From: Paenibacillus silviterrae
GTDB lineage: Bacteria; Bacillota; Bacilli; Paenibacillales; NBRC-103111
DNA: 64,000 nucleotides
Assembly: GCF_030167925.1 (NCBI RefSeq)
Contig: NZ_JASKUT010000001.1
Location: 1,488,001-1,552,000 of the forward strand
Direction of reading: 5' to 3'
Within the stretch, counting starts at the first letter, position 1; each line of letters opens with the position of its first letter. Both the position numbers and the translations under genes were made by a program. Positions 44,101 to 51,558 of the stretch are shown one piece after another. A model generated the notes under the pieces. It did not search any database. It was not told the DNA's origin and saw only the letters and a list, made by a program, of their open reading frames with translations.

Positions 44101-45085
44101 CTGCCGCTTGGAGTGCGGAGACGCCTACTAAGCGGCACACATGATCTCCAAGTCTGCGCCGTACCTGCTTCAGGAAGGCATCCAAGTCGCCCTCCTCAGG
44201 ATCGTGCTCATCAATGCGGTTTACAACACCGACCGGCTTCCACGCCCCCCTGAGTCTGCCCAGCGTTAAAATTTCCATCTTCGTTGCCGCATGCCCATAG
44301 GAGAACAGCCACAACACCTGATCCGCGCGGTCGATAAAATACTCCGTCGCCTTCGTATGGTGCTGGATGTCGGAATTGAGTCCCGGAGTATCAACAATGG
44401 TAACCTTCTTAAGCAGCTCAACCGGAAGTCGAACCTCCAGGTAATCTAACTCGCTTCTCAGGCGAGCTCCCTCCGCGTCCCCTTCCGCTGAAAGGGAGTG
44501 CAGACTCTCATACGGAAAGCGCTGCTCCGTGCGGTCTAGCAGGTGGGCGACAACCTCGGGCTGCTCCCCGTAGCTAAGCATCGTCACAGCGGCAGTCGCC
44601 GGCGTGACCTCCACCTTCAGGCAATCCTCCATGCCGAGAAGCTGATTGATAAAGCTGGATTTACCGGTCTTGAATTGTCCCATAATGACTAGGAGCAACG
44701 GCTTGGCTGCATCCTGTGCAAGCTTTTCCAGCTTTTGCTTGTACTCCTGCAGCTCAGGGTAAGGCTCCAGGAGAGAAGCCGTCCGTTCCGCCGCTGTACC
44801 TACCATGACGTCAGCAGGCAGCAGGTATGCTTTCTCGGGTATGGTGGGATACGATGGCGTCTTTATGGTGCTTAGCTCAGCTGCGGACATTCTCGTTATC
44901 TTCTGTACAAGTGATGCTGCCGATAAGGCCCCCTGTTCTTTCTTGCTAGAATCAGTGCTTCCTTCTATCAAATTTTCGTTAGGTTTTCCCTTGGAGTCAG
45001 AACGACTTAGCCGAGACCACAGTAAGCCAAGACCTGCGATCAAGGCAACCATCAGCACGGTAATGACAAAGAGAGGCAGCATCAT
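41183..45085 (-). CDS. Dynamin-like GTPase fused to a cysteine-ladder right-handed beta-helix
   Basis: This is a protein of 1300 residues, third in a GTPase operon; its ATG overlaps the previous stop as ATGA. Residues 2-26 form one membrane helix followed by Arg/Lys, which places the rest in the cytoplasm. The GTPase has GQFKTGKSS near 132, DTPGLNSD near 232 and NRIDEHD near 288. Residues ~350-680 are charged coiled coil. From ~700 the protein is a right-handed beta-helix of about 23 coils of 22-23 residues with the pattern GI...N.C..N; fourteen successive coils keep the Cys. It lacks the hydrophobic paddle seen in its two partners. The fusion is unfamiliar to me. The function is unknown; membrane scaffolding or sensing is inferred. 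Confidence 0.9.
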   Translation of the reverse strand: MMLPLFVITVLMVALIAGLGLLWSRLSRSDSKGKPNENLIEGSTDSSKKEQGALSAASLVQKITRMSAAELSTIKTPSYPTIPEKAYLLPADVMVGTAAERTASLLEPYPELQEYKQKLEKLAQDAAKPLLLVIMGQFKTGKSSFINQLLGMEDCLKVEVTPATAAVTMLSYGEQPEVVAHLLDRTEQRFPYESLHSLSAEGDAEGARLRSELDYLEVRLPVELLKKVTIVDTPGLNSDIQHHTKATEYFIDRADQVLWLFSYGHAATKMEILTLGRLRGAWKPVGVVNRIDEHDPEEGDLDAFLKQVRRRLGDHVCRLVGVSALQAAEAKAKDDAVLYAESRWSQLEQVLQEELYDKAAMKKGIRLLSRLRETMTELHEQVLAQHAQFSQADAFVRDQEKAMKEATEHRKKVAELLSIWSGFDPGSAFYRLKSSYPLPELIQGQDKLNQQLNMMIGVQEELSRERKLLDQAYEANQQAIEHHNKDHVQLEKEYAEYNKSGMFGGRPIFDFDGTGKRLDARAKLLDERANELNSEKEQLLSRHQLFLTRLERNEQEAYELSQLAVKHAQATLDELDKLLNHQEEAEAKAKATASQLYWTVAAKPKTETLVGGELAAIVTSLGRRVGLSYRDDTAASLSLSIARLQDLEQLLLSEPAEAYHGAAETAAAAEVGQFEAIQSGMNRIAKPDLPALVAALQPGEELVLEKGTYILTQTMVLDKPIRMRGAGQQATVIQGAVETLLKLNGNHKRYFEGISFDLCNTVGTIVQIESGEAHFQDCGFTGARTVEHPTDTEERGAALAWRDSSAGSIIDCHFHGNSAGCSMLSSSKVTVQSSRFWDHPYTALYAGDHTIIEVNNSEITHSGIGVYLDGQAKGYFKGNRLWCNEVGIVGSDEAELTIKENEFNHNEEDGIQGRGKAFITALGNSCSMNIRGISLLDSSSGYIAANVCTSNLSTGISYETKSSLIVERNICTWNGEAGICHQADGPTLLAWNECSRNMQHGMYFTGTGQHAAEENKCNHNHDGGMTVHDNIILTAKSNECSDNYFGIIIWKQVEATLEDNRCNNNRTGGIFCGGQSSVTALRNECNGNKTGIGLGNEARGTVSECMANNNELYGIGFGQQSSGRVVANACRHNGEGGIAVIEQSVADVYSNTCSDNKFAGILISSSGKCKAHQNRCMTNEQGIQVAFQSSPELDKNECYHNRGDGIAFMDEAAGSAVENDCYQNGLDGIYVTGLSKPRLERNISTKNGNSGIHADERAKPVIHYNVLKHNEGYGIQLSGDALPNIGKNTMQANEAGDISK

Positions 45086-46866
45086 AGGCTGTACCCCCAT
45101 GTGGTGAGATCCTCTCTTGCTTTGATCAACCGCTGCTGTTCATGCTGCTTTTCCTCCTGGGCGCGCATGGCTCCCGCGAGATCCTGATCAATCCTCATTC
45201 GATGCACGCGTACGATCTCCATATAACGTGAATCGGCAGCTTTCCTAATGGAAGCAGCATTCTGAAGCAGCCACTGCTCGACGCTTCGCCCGAACTCCTC
45301 CATGACCTGATCCAGTACCGCGTCCAGCTCCGGCAGCAATTTTTCCTTTGCTTTCTTTAATTGATCCTGCATCAAGTGCTTCTGGATAAAAGGATATCCG
45401 GCCATTCCTACCAAGGGCAGAAGCAGGGGTCCGCCTAGCAGCATCGCCAGCATGCCTGCGCCGCCTGCCAGCAGGCCCGCCATAATAGGCGTATTGGACA
45501 GATCTGCCGCAGTGATTGATACATTTCCCTCCTGCGAATCGATTTCACCTGAACGCTGCTTGACTTCCAGCGATCGAAGGGAAGTGTTGAACTCCGTTGC
45601 AAGAGCCGTGGCCAGCTCCTGTTCCAGCATTTGAAGCAGCTTTAGCATGGAGGGAGTATGCTGCTCGATCCACTGCTTGAATCGACGCTTGACCTGCATA
45701 GGGATTTGCGTTTCAACAAATTCCTTTAATTGGGGCCCCATATACTGCTGGACGGTAAACTGCATATCCTCCTTCAACTGCTCTTCAAAATGCCGCAGCG
45801 ATTTGCGGACGATCGCCAGCATTTCGGTTTCCCGATCCCTTGCGTAGTCTTCCATTTGGACACGGATCGCACCGTGACGACGAATCAAGCCCTCCACGCC
45901 CTCCAGCTTCAGGGCCAGCTCTGCACTGGATTCGTTCAATTGTGCCAGACGCCCATCCAGTTCCCTCCCGATAGAATCGTTTAGAACTTCCAAACGACTG
46001 CGGAAGCGGTTCAGCTTCGTCTCACCCCGGGAGCCGTGCTGAATGAGCCCCTCTACTGCCTCGAGCACAGCGGTAAAACCGGACTGCTTGAGCTTGTCGT
46101 AGTCCTTCGACAATCTGGCATCGAGCGCATCCGTCGCGCTGAAAGGAAGCACCTTCGGCTTCTGGCCTCCAACTGCCCCCGCCAGACGTCTTTTTATGTT
46201 CTCCAGATGCCCTTCTGCCTCCTCTTCGTCCACTTGGTCATAGAAGTTGGCAATAAAAATCATACGATCCAGTCCTTCGGACAAGAGAGTATCTGTAAGA
46301 AAATCCTTTTCCGAGCGTTTCACCGGCGATACAGCATCCAGCAGAAAAATACATACATCCGCCTTGGGTATGAACTGATAGGTAACCTCTGCTCTCTGCC
46401 GGTTCAGATCGTCCACACCCGGCGTATCGACAAGTACGACGTTCGGCTGGAGCAGCGGCGCCGGCATGGTTATTTTCAAATATCGAACCTCTTCCGGGTT
46501 CTCCGTTCCATCTACGGAATACTTATGCAAAGCCTCCGCAGACAGCTCCCTTCGCTCAACGGACCCGTCCTGTTTGTAGACGGCGAGACCCGGCTGCTCC
46601 CCATAGTGAATCGCGTTTATGGTAGCCGTTGTCGGGGTCACATCGACCGGAAGCAGTTCTTCGCCAAGCAGGCTGTTAACGAAGGTCGATTTCCCCCTCT
46701 TGAATTCGCCTAACACCACTACCGTACAGAAATCGTCATAAAGCTCCGATCGAAGCTCCTCCAATTGGGTAAGGAAAACCGAATCAGGGAGAAGCTCGCT
46801 TACAGCCGTCCGTACCCTGTTCAGTCTCTCAAGCAATTGCTCCCTATCCATATCGTAATTGCTCAT
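45082..46866 (-). CDS. Bacterial dynamin-like GTPase with hydrophobic paddle
   Basis: This is a large GTPase of 594 residues. The P-loop GEFKRGKST is at residues 53-61, switch motif TPTTAT near 78-82, DTPGVDD from 147, and a candidate base-binding loop NFYDQVD near 209. Helical regions follow, then a hydrophobic hairpin around residues 455-495 (IMAGLLAGGAGMLAMLLGG and PLLLPLVGMAGYPFIQ) that would insert into membrane, and a C-terminal helix bundle. The start overlaps the previous stop as ATGA after GGAGGAGG. Bacterial dynamins of this type often act as pairs that bend or fuse membrane, which the neighbours fit. Confidence 0.93.
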   Translation of the reverse strand: MSNYDMDREQLLERLNRVRTAVSELLPDSVFLTQLEELRSELYDDFCTVVVLGEFKRGKSTFVNSLLGEELLPVDVTPTTATINAIHYGEQPGLAVYKQDGSVERRELSAEALHKYSVDGTENPEEVRYLKITMPAPLLQPNVVLVDTPGVDDLNRQRAEVTYQFIPKADVCIFLLDAVSPVKRSEKDFLTDTLLSEGLDRMIFIANFYDQVDEEEAEGHLENIKRRLAGAVGGQKPKVLPFSATDALDARLSKDYDKLKQSGFTAVLEAVEGLIQHGSRGETKLNRFRSRLEVLNDSIGRELDGRLAQLNESSAELALKLEGVEGLIRRHGAIRVQMEDYARDRETEMLAIVRKSLRHFEEQLKEDMQFTVQQYMGPQLKEFVETQIPMQVKRRFKQWIEQHTPSMLKLLQMLEQELATALATEFNTSLRSLEVKQRSGEIDSQEGNVSITAADLSNTPIMAGLLAGGAGMLAMLLGGPLLLPLVGMAGYPFIQKHLMQDQLKKAKEKLLPELDAVLDQVMEEFGRSVEQWLLQNAASIRKAADSRYMEIVRVHRMRIDQDLAGAMRAQEEKQHEQQRLIKAREDLTTWGYSL

Positions 46867-48794
46867 CGCTGGGTGCCTCCTCCTAAAGTATGCGCACGCT
46901 GCCCCCCGGTCAGTTCTTCGGCAAGAGGGACTAAGCCTGCAATAATATCGTTCAATTGCTTCTCTAGACGGTGAAGGGACGATTTTCTTTGCTCAACCTG
47001 CGACGCTTCCGCATTCCTCTCCGTCAGCACCCTCTGCAGCTGCTGTTCAATGGAGCCGAGCTTTCGACGTATTTCTGTTTCAAAGTGTCCTATAGTATCG
47101 TCAACCATACGGCTCCACTGCCTGTCGAAATCAGTACACATCCCCGGAATCACATCCCGGTACCGCCGCTCCACTTGTACGCGAATTTCAGCCAGTGCAC
47201 GCTCCCGGACCTTTCCGTCAAAATAAGAATACAAAAACTTACCTCCAAAGAAGAGGGCCGGTATGGCAAGCGGTAGGGCGACATGAAGTCCGATTACCAC
47301 GCCAAGCAGTCCCAGCGATCCGAGCCCTGTCTTCACAATGACCTCGTCCTCGTCGTAGAATACGCTATATTCCTCGTCTTGCCCTGATTCGTCTCCGGTG
47401 CGGGGTAGCAGCGATTGTACAATGGTGCGGTCGATGGCCTCCCATTCCTGCTCCAATCGGCGGTTCGCCCGGTTCACCTCTTCTTCGAGAAGGGCATGCT
47501 GCTCAGTACGAATGCGCTCTTGCAGCTTCGTTTGTACGGGGGCCACAGCCGCTTCAATCGTACGTGCCAATTCCTCCTTTTGGAGCGGGCCCGTGTAGAA
47601 GGATACAGCCTGAACAGCGGTTGTCGCGACCTGATGCAGGCCCGACTCCCATTGCGAACGAAGCTGCAAGCCGCCGCTTGTGAGCGCCGTCCGCAGCCGC
47701 TGTACAGTTTCCATTGCAGCTCGGCTCACCCGGTTGAGCTCCTCCTGTACTTTGGCCGTCCGGGTTTCCAACTCTATGAGATTCATGCCAACGGTGGAAA
47801 GCGGAAGCCGGATTGCATTTCTTTTCAGCTCGTCTGCTATACGCATCGCACGTTCGAGCGGCTTCGCCAGCTTAGCTCCTCCCCGTTCCTCACTTAGAAA
47901 GGCTCCGAGAGCCGCCTCGAATTCCAAGTAACCCGTTTGCTCCATTGGTACGATCTCCCCCTTAACCGCTTCGCCCAGAGCGTGCCTGCGTGCGGCCAAC
48001 GCTTGCTTGGCGGATAGGAGGAACACCTTCGCATTCTTTGTGATCGGAGCAAGATGCTCCTGTATGTAGTCCATTACCTTTCTTTGTGAAGCTTCCGATT
48101 TCAATACATCCTTGAAATTGACGACAAAGAAAAGCTTTTGAATGTCTGCCTTCAGTAACCTGTCCTTCAAAAAACTCATTTCCGTTTCCGTCAGCTGCTG
48201 CCTTCCGGATAATACGATGATCGCTGCATCGGCGCTTGGGATAAAATTATAGGTAATCTCCTCCCGTGCCGCATCCAGATCATTCGTTCCCGGAGTATCT
48301 ATGAGCTCAACCCCGCCTTGGCATATCGCCGTCGGATATCCGATTTCAGCGTGAGCAATCTCGCCAAGCTGCTCCATCCTCCGCTCCCGCTCCAACACTG
48401 CACCGTAATCATCTGTATCCGGTTCATCCGGTGCAACGATGTTTTGAAACTGCTCTTCCGTTATCTTCTCGCTAGGCCTGCCGTCACGATAATGAAGACA
48501 GTAGTACGGTTCGGCTGCGAACTTCAGCTTGCTTAATACCGTTGTTGTCGGACTCGGCGACGATGGAAGCAGGCGCCTGCCGAGGAGGCCATTGACAAAG
48601 GTAGATTTCCCCCTGGAAAACTCACCGACGACAACGAGCTTGAACACCTCGTCAGCCAATTCCCGTTTCGTCGATTCAAGCGTGTGCTCCGCCGATTCAA
48701 CACCAAGCTGCTTCGCTGCCTCCTGTATTTGCTCCAGTGCATTCATAATTTTCCGGTTCCGCGTGCGATACCATGTTAAATCAATTCCCGTCAT
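46863..48794 (-). CDS. Bacterial dynamin-like GTPase, first of the three
   Basis: This is a GTPase of 643 residues. The P-loop GEFSRGKST lies at 57-65, SPTTTV at 81-86, DTPGTND from 166, and NFKD near 211. After the GTPase comes a long helical stalk, an acidic patch (DEEYSVFYDEDE), a hydrophobic segment near 500-535 (LGSLGLLGVVIGLHVALPLA) that would act as membrane paddle, and a C-terminal coiled coil. The ATG chosen is 12 bases from AAGGAG; a GTG 8 codons upstream lacks a ribosome site. It leads an operon of three GTPases. Confidence 0.92.
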   Translation of the reverse strand: MTGIDLTWYRTRNRKIMNALEQIQEAAKQLGVESAEHTLESTKRELADEVFKLVVVGEFSRGKSTFVNGLLGRRLLPSSPSPTTTVLSKLKFAAEPYYCLHYRDGRPSEKITEEQFQNIVAPDEPDTDDYGAVLERERRMEQLGEIAHAEIGYPTAICQGGVELIDTPGTNDLDAAREEITYNFIPSADAAIIVLSGRQQLTETEMSFLKDRLLKADIQKLFFVVNFKDVLKSEASQRKVMDYIQEHLAPITKNAKVFLLSAKQALAARRHALGEAVKGEIVPMEQTGYLEFEAALGAFLSEERGGAKLAKPLERAMRIADELKRNAIRLPLSTVGMNLIELETRTAKVQEELNRVSRAAMETVQRLRTALTSGGLQLRSQWESGLHQVATTAVQAVSFYTGPLQKEELARTIEAAVAPVQTKLQERIRTEQHALLEEEVNRANRRLEQEWEAIDRTIVQSLLPRTGDESGQDEEYSVFYDEDEVIVKTGLGSLGLLGVVIGLHVALPLAIPALFFGGKFLYSYFDGKVRERALAEIRVQVERRYRDVIPGMCTDFDRQWSRMVDDTIGHFETEIRRKLGSIEQQLQRVLTERNAEASQVEQRKSSLHRLEKQLNDIIAGLVPLAEELTGGQRAHTLGGGTQR

Positions 48795-48830
48795 GTTAGT
48801 AACAAGCTCCTTTTTCACAACAAATAGGTA

Positions 48831-48868
48831 AGAAAAAAAGAGACCCGCACATCCTATTTGCAGGTCCC
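48831..48868 (-). terminator. Intrinsic terminator/attenuator before the dynamin operon
   Basis: GACCTGCA and TGCGGGTC form an 8-bp stem (one G-U) followed on the minus strand by TCTTTTTTT. It ends the small upstream gene, leaving about 36 bases before the first GTPase start, too little for a clear separate promoter. Confidence 0.75.
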
Positions 48869-48882
48869 TTCCGGGATCAGGA

Positions 48883-49230
48883 TTAATTAAATGTTAGCGG
48901 CGGCATTGTATATTCTTGGATGTGAGCAAGCGGATTGGCATGCTGTAATACACTCTGAAAGGATACTTCATAATGGCTTAGATAAGTAAGAGGGTCCCCT
49001 GCCGCCACTTCGCCGGTAAACGGATTCACGTTCCCGGGGTAGGTATAATTGTTAAACGGATTATGATCGGGATGTGATCGCATATGAGCCTTCACATAAG
49101 TTCCGTCCATGCGGAAGTAATCATCGACGAACACAGGATTATCCGAACGTCCTAGTCCGTAGGTTTTATCAAAGGCATCATATTGCTGATCATGATTTCC
49201 CGTATAATGACTAAAGTGATTCGAATCCAT
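48883..49230 (-). CDS. Small uncharacterised protein with DGTYVxxHxRSxPDxNPxNN motif
   Basis: This is a soluble protein of 115 residues starting MDSNHFSHYTG after GAGGTG. The centre carries FRMDGTYVKAHMRSHPDHN followed by PFNNYTYPGNVNPFTGE. This His/Asn/Pro-rich pattern recurs in many small bacterial proteins, to my recollection without a known role. There is no signal peptide or membrane helix. Unusually rich in His, Asn and Tyr, it could bind a ligand or metal. It lies on the same strand before the dynamin operon, separated from it only by a terminator-like hairpin. Confidence 0.7.
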   Translation of the reverse strand: MDSNHFSHYTGNHDQQYDAFDKTYGLGRSDNPVFVDDYFRMDGTYVKAHMRSHPDHNPFNNYTYPGNVNPFTGEVAAGDPLTYLSHYEVSFQSVLQHANPLAHIQEYTMPPLTFN

Positions 49231-49356
49231 ACGACACACCTCAATACATTTATTTGGTAAATTATTAGTCAATAGCCTGATTATACTCTCTTCCTGTTGT
49301 GGAATCTACAAAAATATTCATTTTTCACCCCAAGGGTCCTAGGGCCAAAAGACTAC

Positions 49357-49635
49357 TTATCCGCATCTCTTCTCTTTAAGCTCCAGGCTTCCATCGAAGC
49401 TCATTAACTGCCGCTGCAGTTCCCTCGTGAGCACGCAAACCTCCTGTTGGAGCTGATTAAGCTCTTGAATGACCAAGGGCAGGTTGTTTCCCTTCGTCGC
49501 TTCCCAGCTGATATCTTGTATTTGAGTGATCATACCGAACAATTTGTCCTCCAGCAAGTAACACTGGCCATCCAACAGTACCTCAATACTGTTTTCATAT
49601 TTCAACATTGCCAAATCCGCTTCCCGTCCGTTCAT
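49357..49635 (-). CDS. Hypothetical protein, helical
   Basis: I do not recognise this protein of 92 residues. It starts MNGREADLAMLKYENSIEVL after AAGGAGCGG; the longer frame begins 9 codons earlier. Most of it would be alpha-helical, with a likely coiled coil at VIQELNQLQQEVCVLTRELQ and a basic tail ELKEKRCG. It has no membrane segment or signal. It lies between a TetR regulator and the small DGTYV-motif gene on the same strand. Confidence 0.6.
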   Translation of the reverse strand: MNGREADLAMLKYENSIEVLLDGQCYLLEDKLFGMITQIQDISWEATKGNNLPLVIQELNQLQQEVCVLTRELQRQLMSFDGSLELKEKRCG

Positions 49636-49703
49636 CGCTGTCCGCTCCTTATCTGTGTTCATAATGAATAGTTAACATTCGTTCATTATTGGAACAAAAA
49701 AAT

Positions 49704-50321
49704 TTATTCTCGTACGCTCCAGAAAAAGTACATCTGAATGAATTGGGTTGTCAGCTTGACGATATCATCAGGATGTTCATGCCGGCGAATGATATCCATC
49801 ACTCCCTCAAGAAAACTAACCGCCATAGGTCTTGCCATCATCTGGTCAAACACAGGGGCTTCCGTTTCTTTATTCAAAACGCCGATATGTCTTGCAATAT
49901 CCTCACTTAGAATCACCGTAATTTCTTCCTTCGCGCCGGCGAACGGTGTTCCTTTGCTGCCGTCGAGCAGGATGATCAATTCATCCCGGTAATGCTGCAA
50001 TAGCTGCGGCAAACGTCCCAGTAGTGTCTGCCCTACCTCAGCTGGAGTTAACGTGGCATCCGCATTCATTCGAAACAAATCATTGATGACTTGATAAGCC
50101 GGTACAACCAGTTGCTTGTACAGCTCCTCTTTGCTGCTAAAATACCGGTAAATGTTAGGTGCCGTAATGCCCGCTTCCTTCGATATACTCCTCATGGTCG
50201 TTGCTTCATAGCCATAAAGCGTAAACTGTCGCAAGGCAACCTTCAATAGTAGATCTTTCAATTCCTTCTTTAAATACTGCATAGACACCTGCCAATTTGA
50301 GGGGATAGAAGTATTAGCCAT
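49704..50321 (-). CDS. TetR/AcrR-family transcriptional regulator
   Basis: This repressor of 205 residues has its helix-turn-helix near residues 25-65: LLKVALRQFTLYGYEATT, MRSISKEAGITAPNIYRYF and SSKEELYKQLV. The rest would be a ligand-binding helical domain. The start is the ATG (MANTSIPSN) after GTGGTGG. A palindrome lies 19 bases upstream and may be its operator, shared with the divergent LysM-peptidase gene. The ligand and other targets are unknown. Confidence 0.9.
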   Translation of the reverse strand: MANTSIPSNWQVSMQYLKKELKDLLLKVALRQFTLYGYEATTMRSISKEAGITAPNIYRYFSSKEELYKQLVVPAYQVINDLFRMNADATLTPAEVGQTLLGRLPQLLQHYRDELIILLDGSKGTPFAGAKEEITVILSEDIARHIGVLNKETEAPVFDQMMARPMAVSFLEGVMDIIRRHEHPDDIVKLTTQFIQMYFFWSVRE

Positions 50322-50339
50322 TTTACCACCACTCTCAAT

Positions 50340-50357
50340 AATTAACAACAGTTAATT
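50340..50357. promoter_or_regulatory. Palindrome upstream of TetR gene
   Basis: AATTAAC-AACA-GTTAATT has 7-bp perfect arms, just before the TetR start and in the divergent gap with the LysM peptidase. A related GTTAAC lies at 49671-49676 near the next gene of the same strand. Confidence 0.45.
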
Positions 50358-50456
50358 TATCTGTCCCGGCTCCATTATTTGGTTCTTACCGAAGCTGACA
50401 TGAATTCCGATAAATATTGTTGTATACCCAAAACCAAGGGAGGAGTCCGAGACATC

Positions 50457-51488
50457 ATGAAAAAGAAAAAGACCAACAAGAATTGGATTTCCCTAGCGCT
50501 CGCCGCGGCGATCACAGCCTCAGCCTTCGGTCCCGTTTATGCCGCGGAGCCAACCTATCAAGTAAAAGCCGGCGACGTGCTTTGGAAAATTGCTGCAGCA
50601 CACAACGTAACCATTGCTCAGCTTAAGCAGTGGAACGGATTAACGGGCGACATGATCTACGTAGGCCAAACGCTGCGCCTTACAGCTCCGGAGATCCGCT
50701 ATACCGTTAAAGCGGGCGACTCTTTATATTTAATCGCACAGACATACCAGGTGCTTGTAGCGGATATCAAGCTGCGCAATCAGCTCACCTCCGATAACCT
50801 CCAGACAGGAACGATGCTGTCCATCCCAGCCCAAAAAGGCTCTTATGCCACTCACACGGTCATTGCTGGGGACTCTCTATTTATCGTTGCAAGGGATTAT
50901 GGTCTAACCATTGCTGAACTCAAGAGCTTTAATCAGCTAACCTCCGATGTCATTTATGTTGGACAAGTCCTGAAGCTCACAGCGTCAAGTAACAATATGA
51001 CTATGAAAGCAGTAGAATCCGGACCTTCCGCCCCTGCCTATCTTAAAGATGCTCAGTTCCCCTTAAGGTCAAGCACCTATGAGCCCTTCACCGACACGTG
51101 GGCGGAGTCGCGATCCTATGGCGGCGACCGCACACACGAGGGAACGGATATCCTTGCGGCAGAAGGAACGCCGATCTACTCGGCGACGGATGGCGTTGTT
51201 ATCAATTACGGCTGGAATACGCTTGGCGGCTGGAGGTTGACCGTACGTACCAGCGAGGGATATATTCTGTACTATGCTCATATGAGCAAATATGCTCAAG
51301 GCATGAGTAAAGGCGCAGCCGTAACAAAGGGGCAGCTGATCGGTTATGTAGGCAGCACCGGTTACGGTCCGGAAGGAACCTCGGGCTCCTTCGTCTCTCA
51401 TCTTCATTTCGGCATGTATGATGCCAATTGGGTCGCTATGAATCCTTACGCTCATCTGAAATATTGGGAATACGTCATGAAGAAGTAA
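50457..51488 (+). CDS. Secreted LysM-M23 peptidoglycan endopeptidase
   Basis: This cell-wall hydrolase of 343 residues has a signal peptide ending near PVYAAEP. Three LysM wall-binding repeats follow (VKAGDVLWKIAAAHNV, VKAGDSLYLIAQTYQV, VIAGDSLFIVARDYGL), then an M23 LytM-type zinc domain with HEGTD, ATDGVVINYG and SHLHFGMYD. It cuts peptide bridges in peptidoglycan during growth or sporulation. The start follows GGGAGGAG by 11 bases; the longer frame upstream has no ribosome site. It is transcribed alone with a strong terminator. Confidence 0.94.
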   Translation: MKKKKTNKNWISLALAAAITASAFGPVYAAEPTYQVKAGDVLWKIAAAHNVTIAQLKQWNGLTGDMIYVGQTLRLTAPEIRYTVKAGDSLYLIAQTYQVLVADIKLRNQLTSDNLQTGTMLSIPAQKGSYATHTVIAGDSLFIVARDYGLTIAELKSFNQLTSDVIYVGQVLKLTASSNNMTMKAVESGPSAPAYLKDAQFPLRSSTYEPFTDTWAESRSYGGDRTHEGTDILAAEGTPIYSATDGVVINYGWNTLGGWRLTVRTSEGYILYYAHMSKYAQGMSKGAAVTKGQLIGYVGSTGYGPEGTSGSFVSHLHFGMYDANWVAMNPYAHLKYWEYVMKK

Positions 51489-51492
51489 AAAA

Positions 51493-51543
51493 AAATCGCC
51501 TTTGCAAGTGCTTTAAGCGCTTGTAAGGCGATTCTTTTTTTCA
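51493..51543. terminator. Bidirectional terminator after LysM-M23 gene
   Basis: AATCGCCTT and AAGGCGATT form the outer stem, with CAAG/CTTG inside; A-runs and T-runs flank it, so it serves both converging genes. Confidence 0.85.
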
Positions 51544-51558
51544 TAATCGTATGTATGA

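Noticed and set aside
46036..46713. 225-residue plus-strand open frame
   Set aside because: It is opposite the second dynamin-like GTPase, whose P-loop and DTPG motifs prove the minus strand is coding here.
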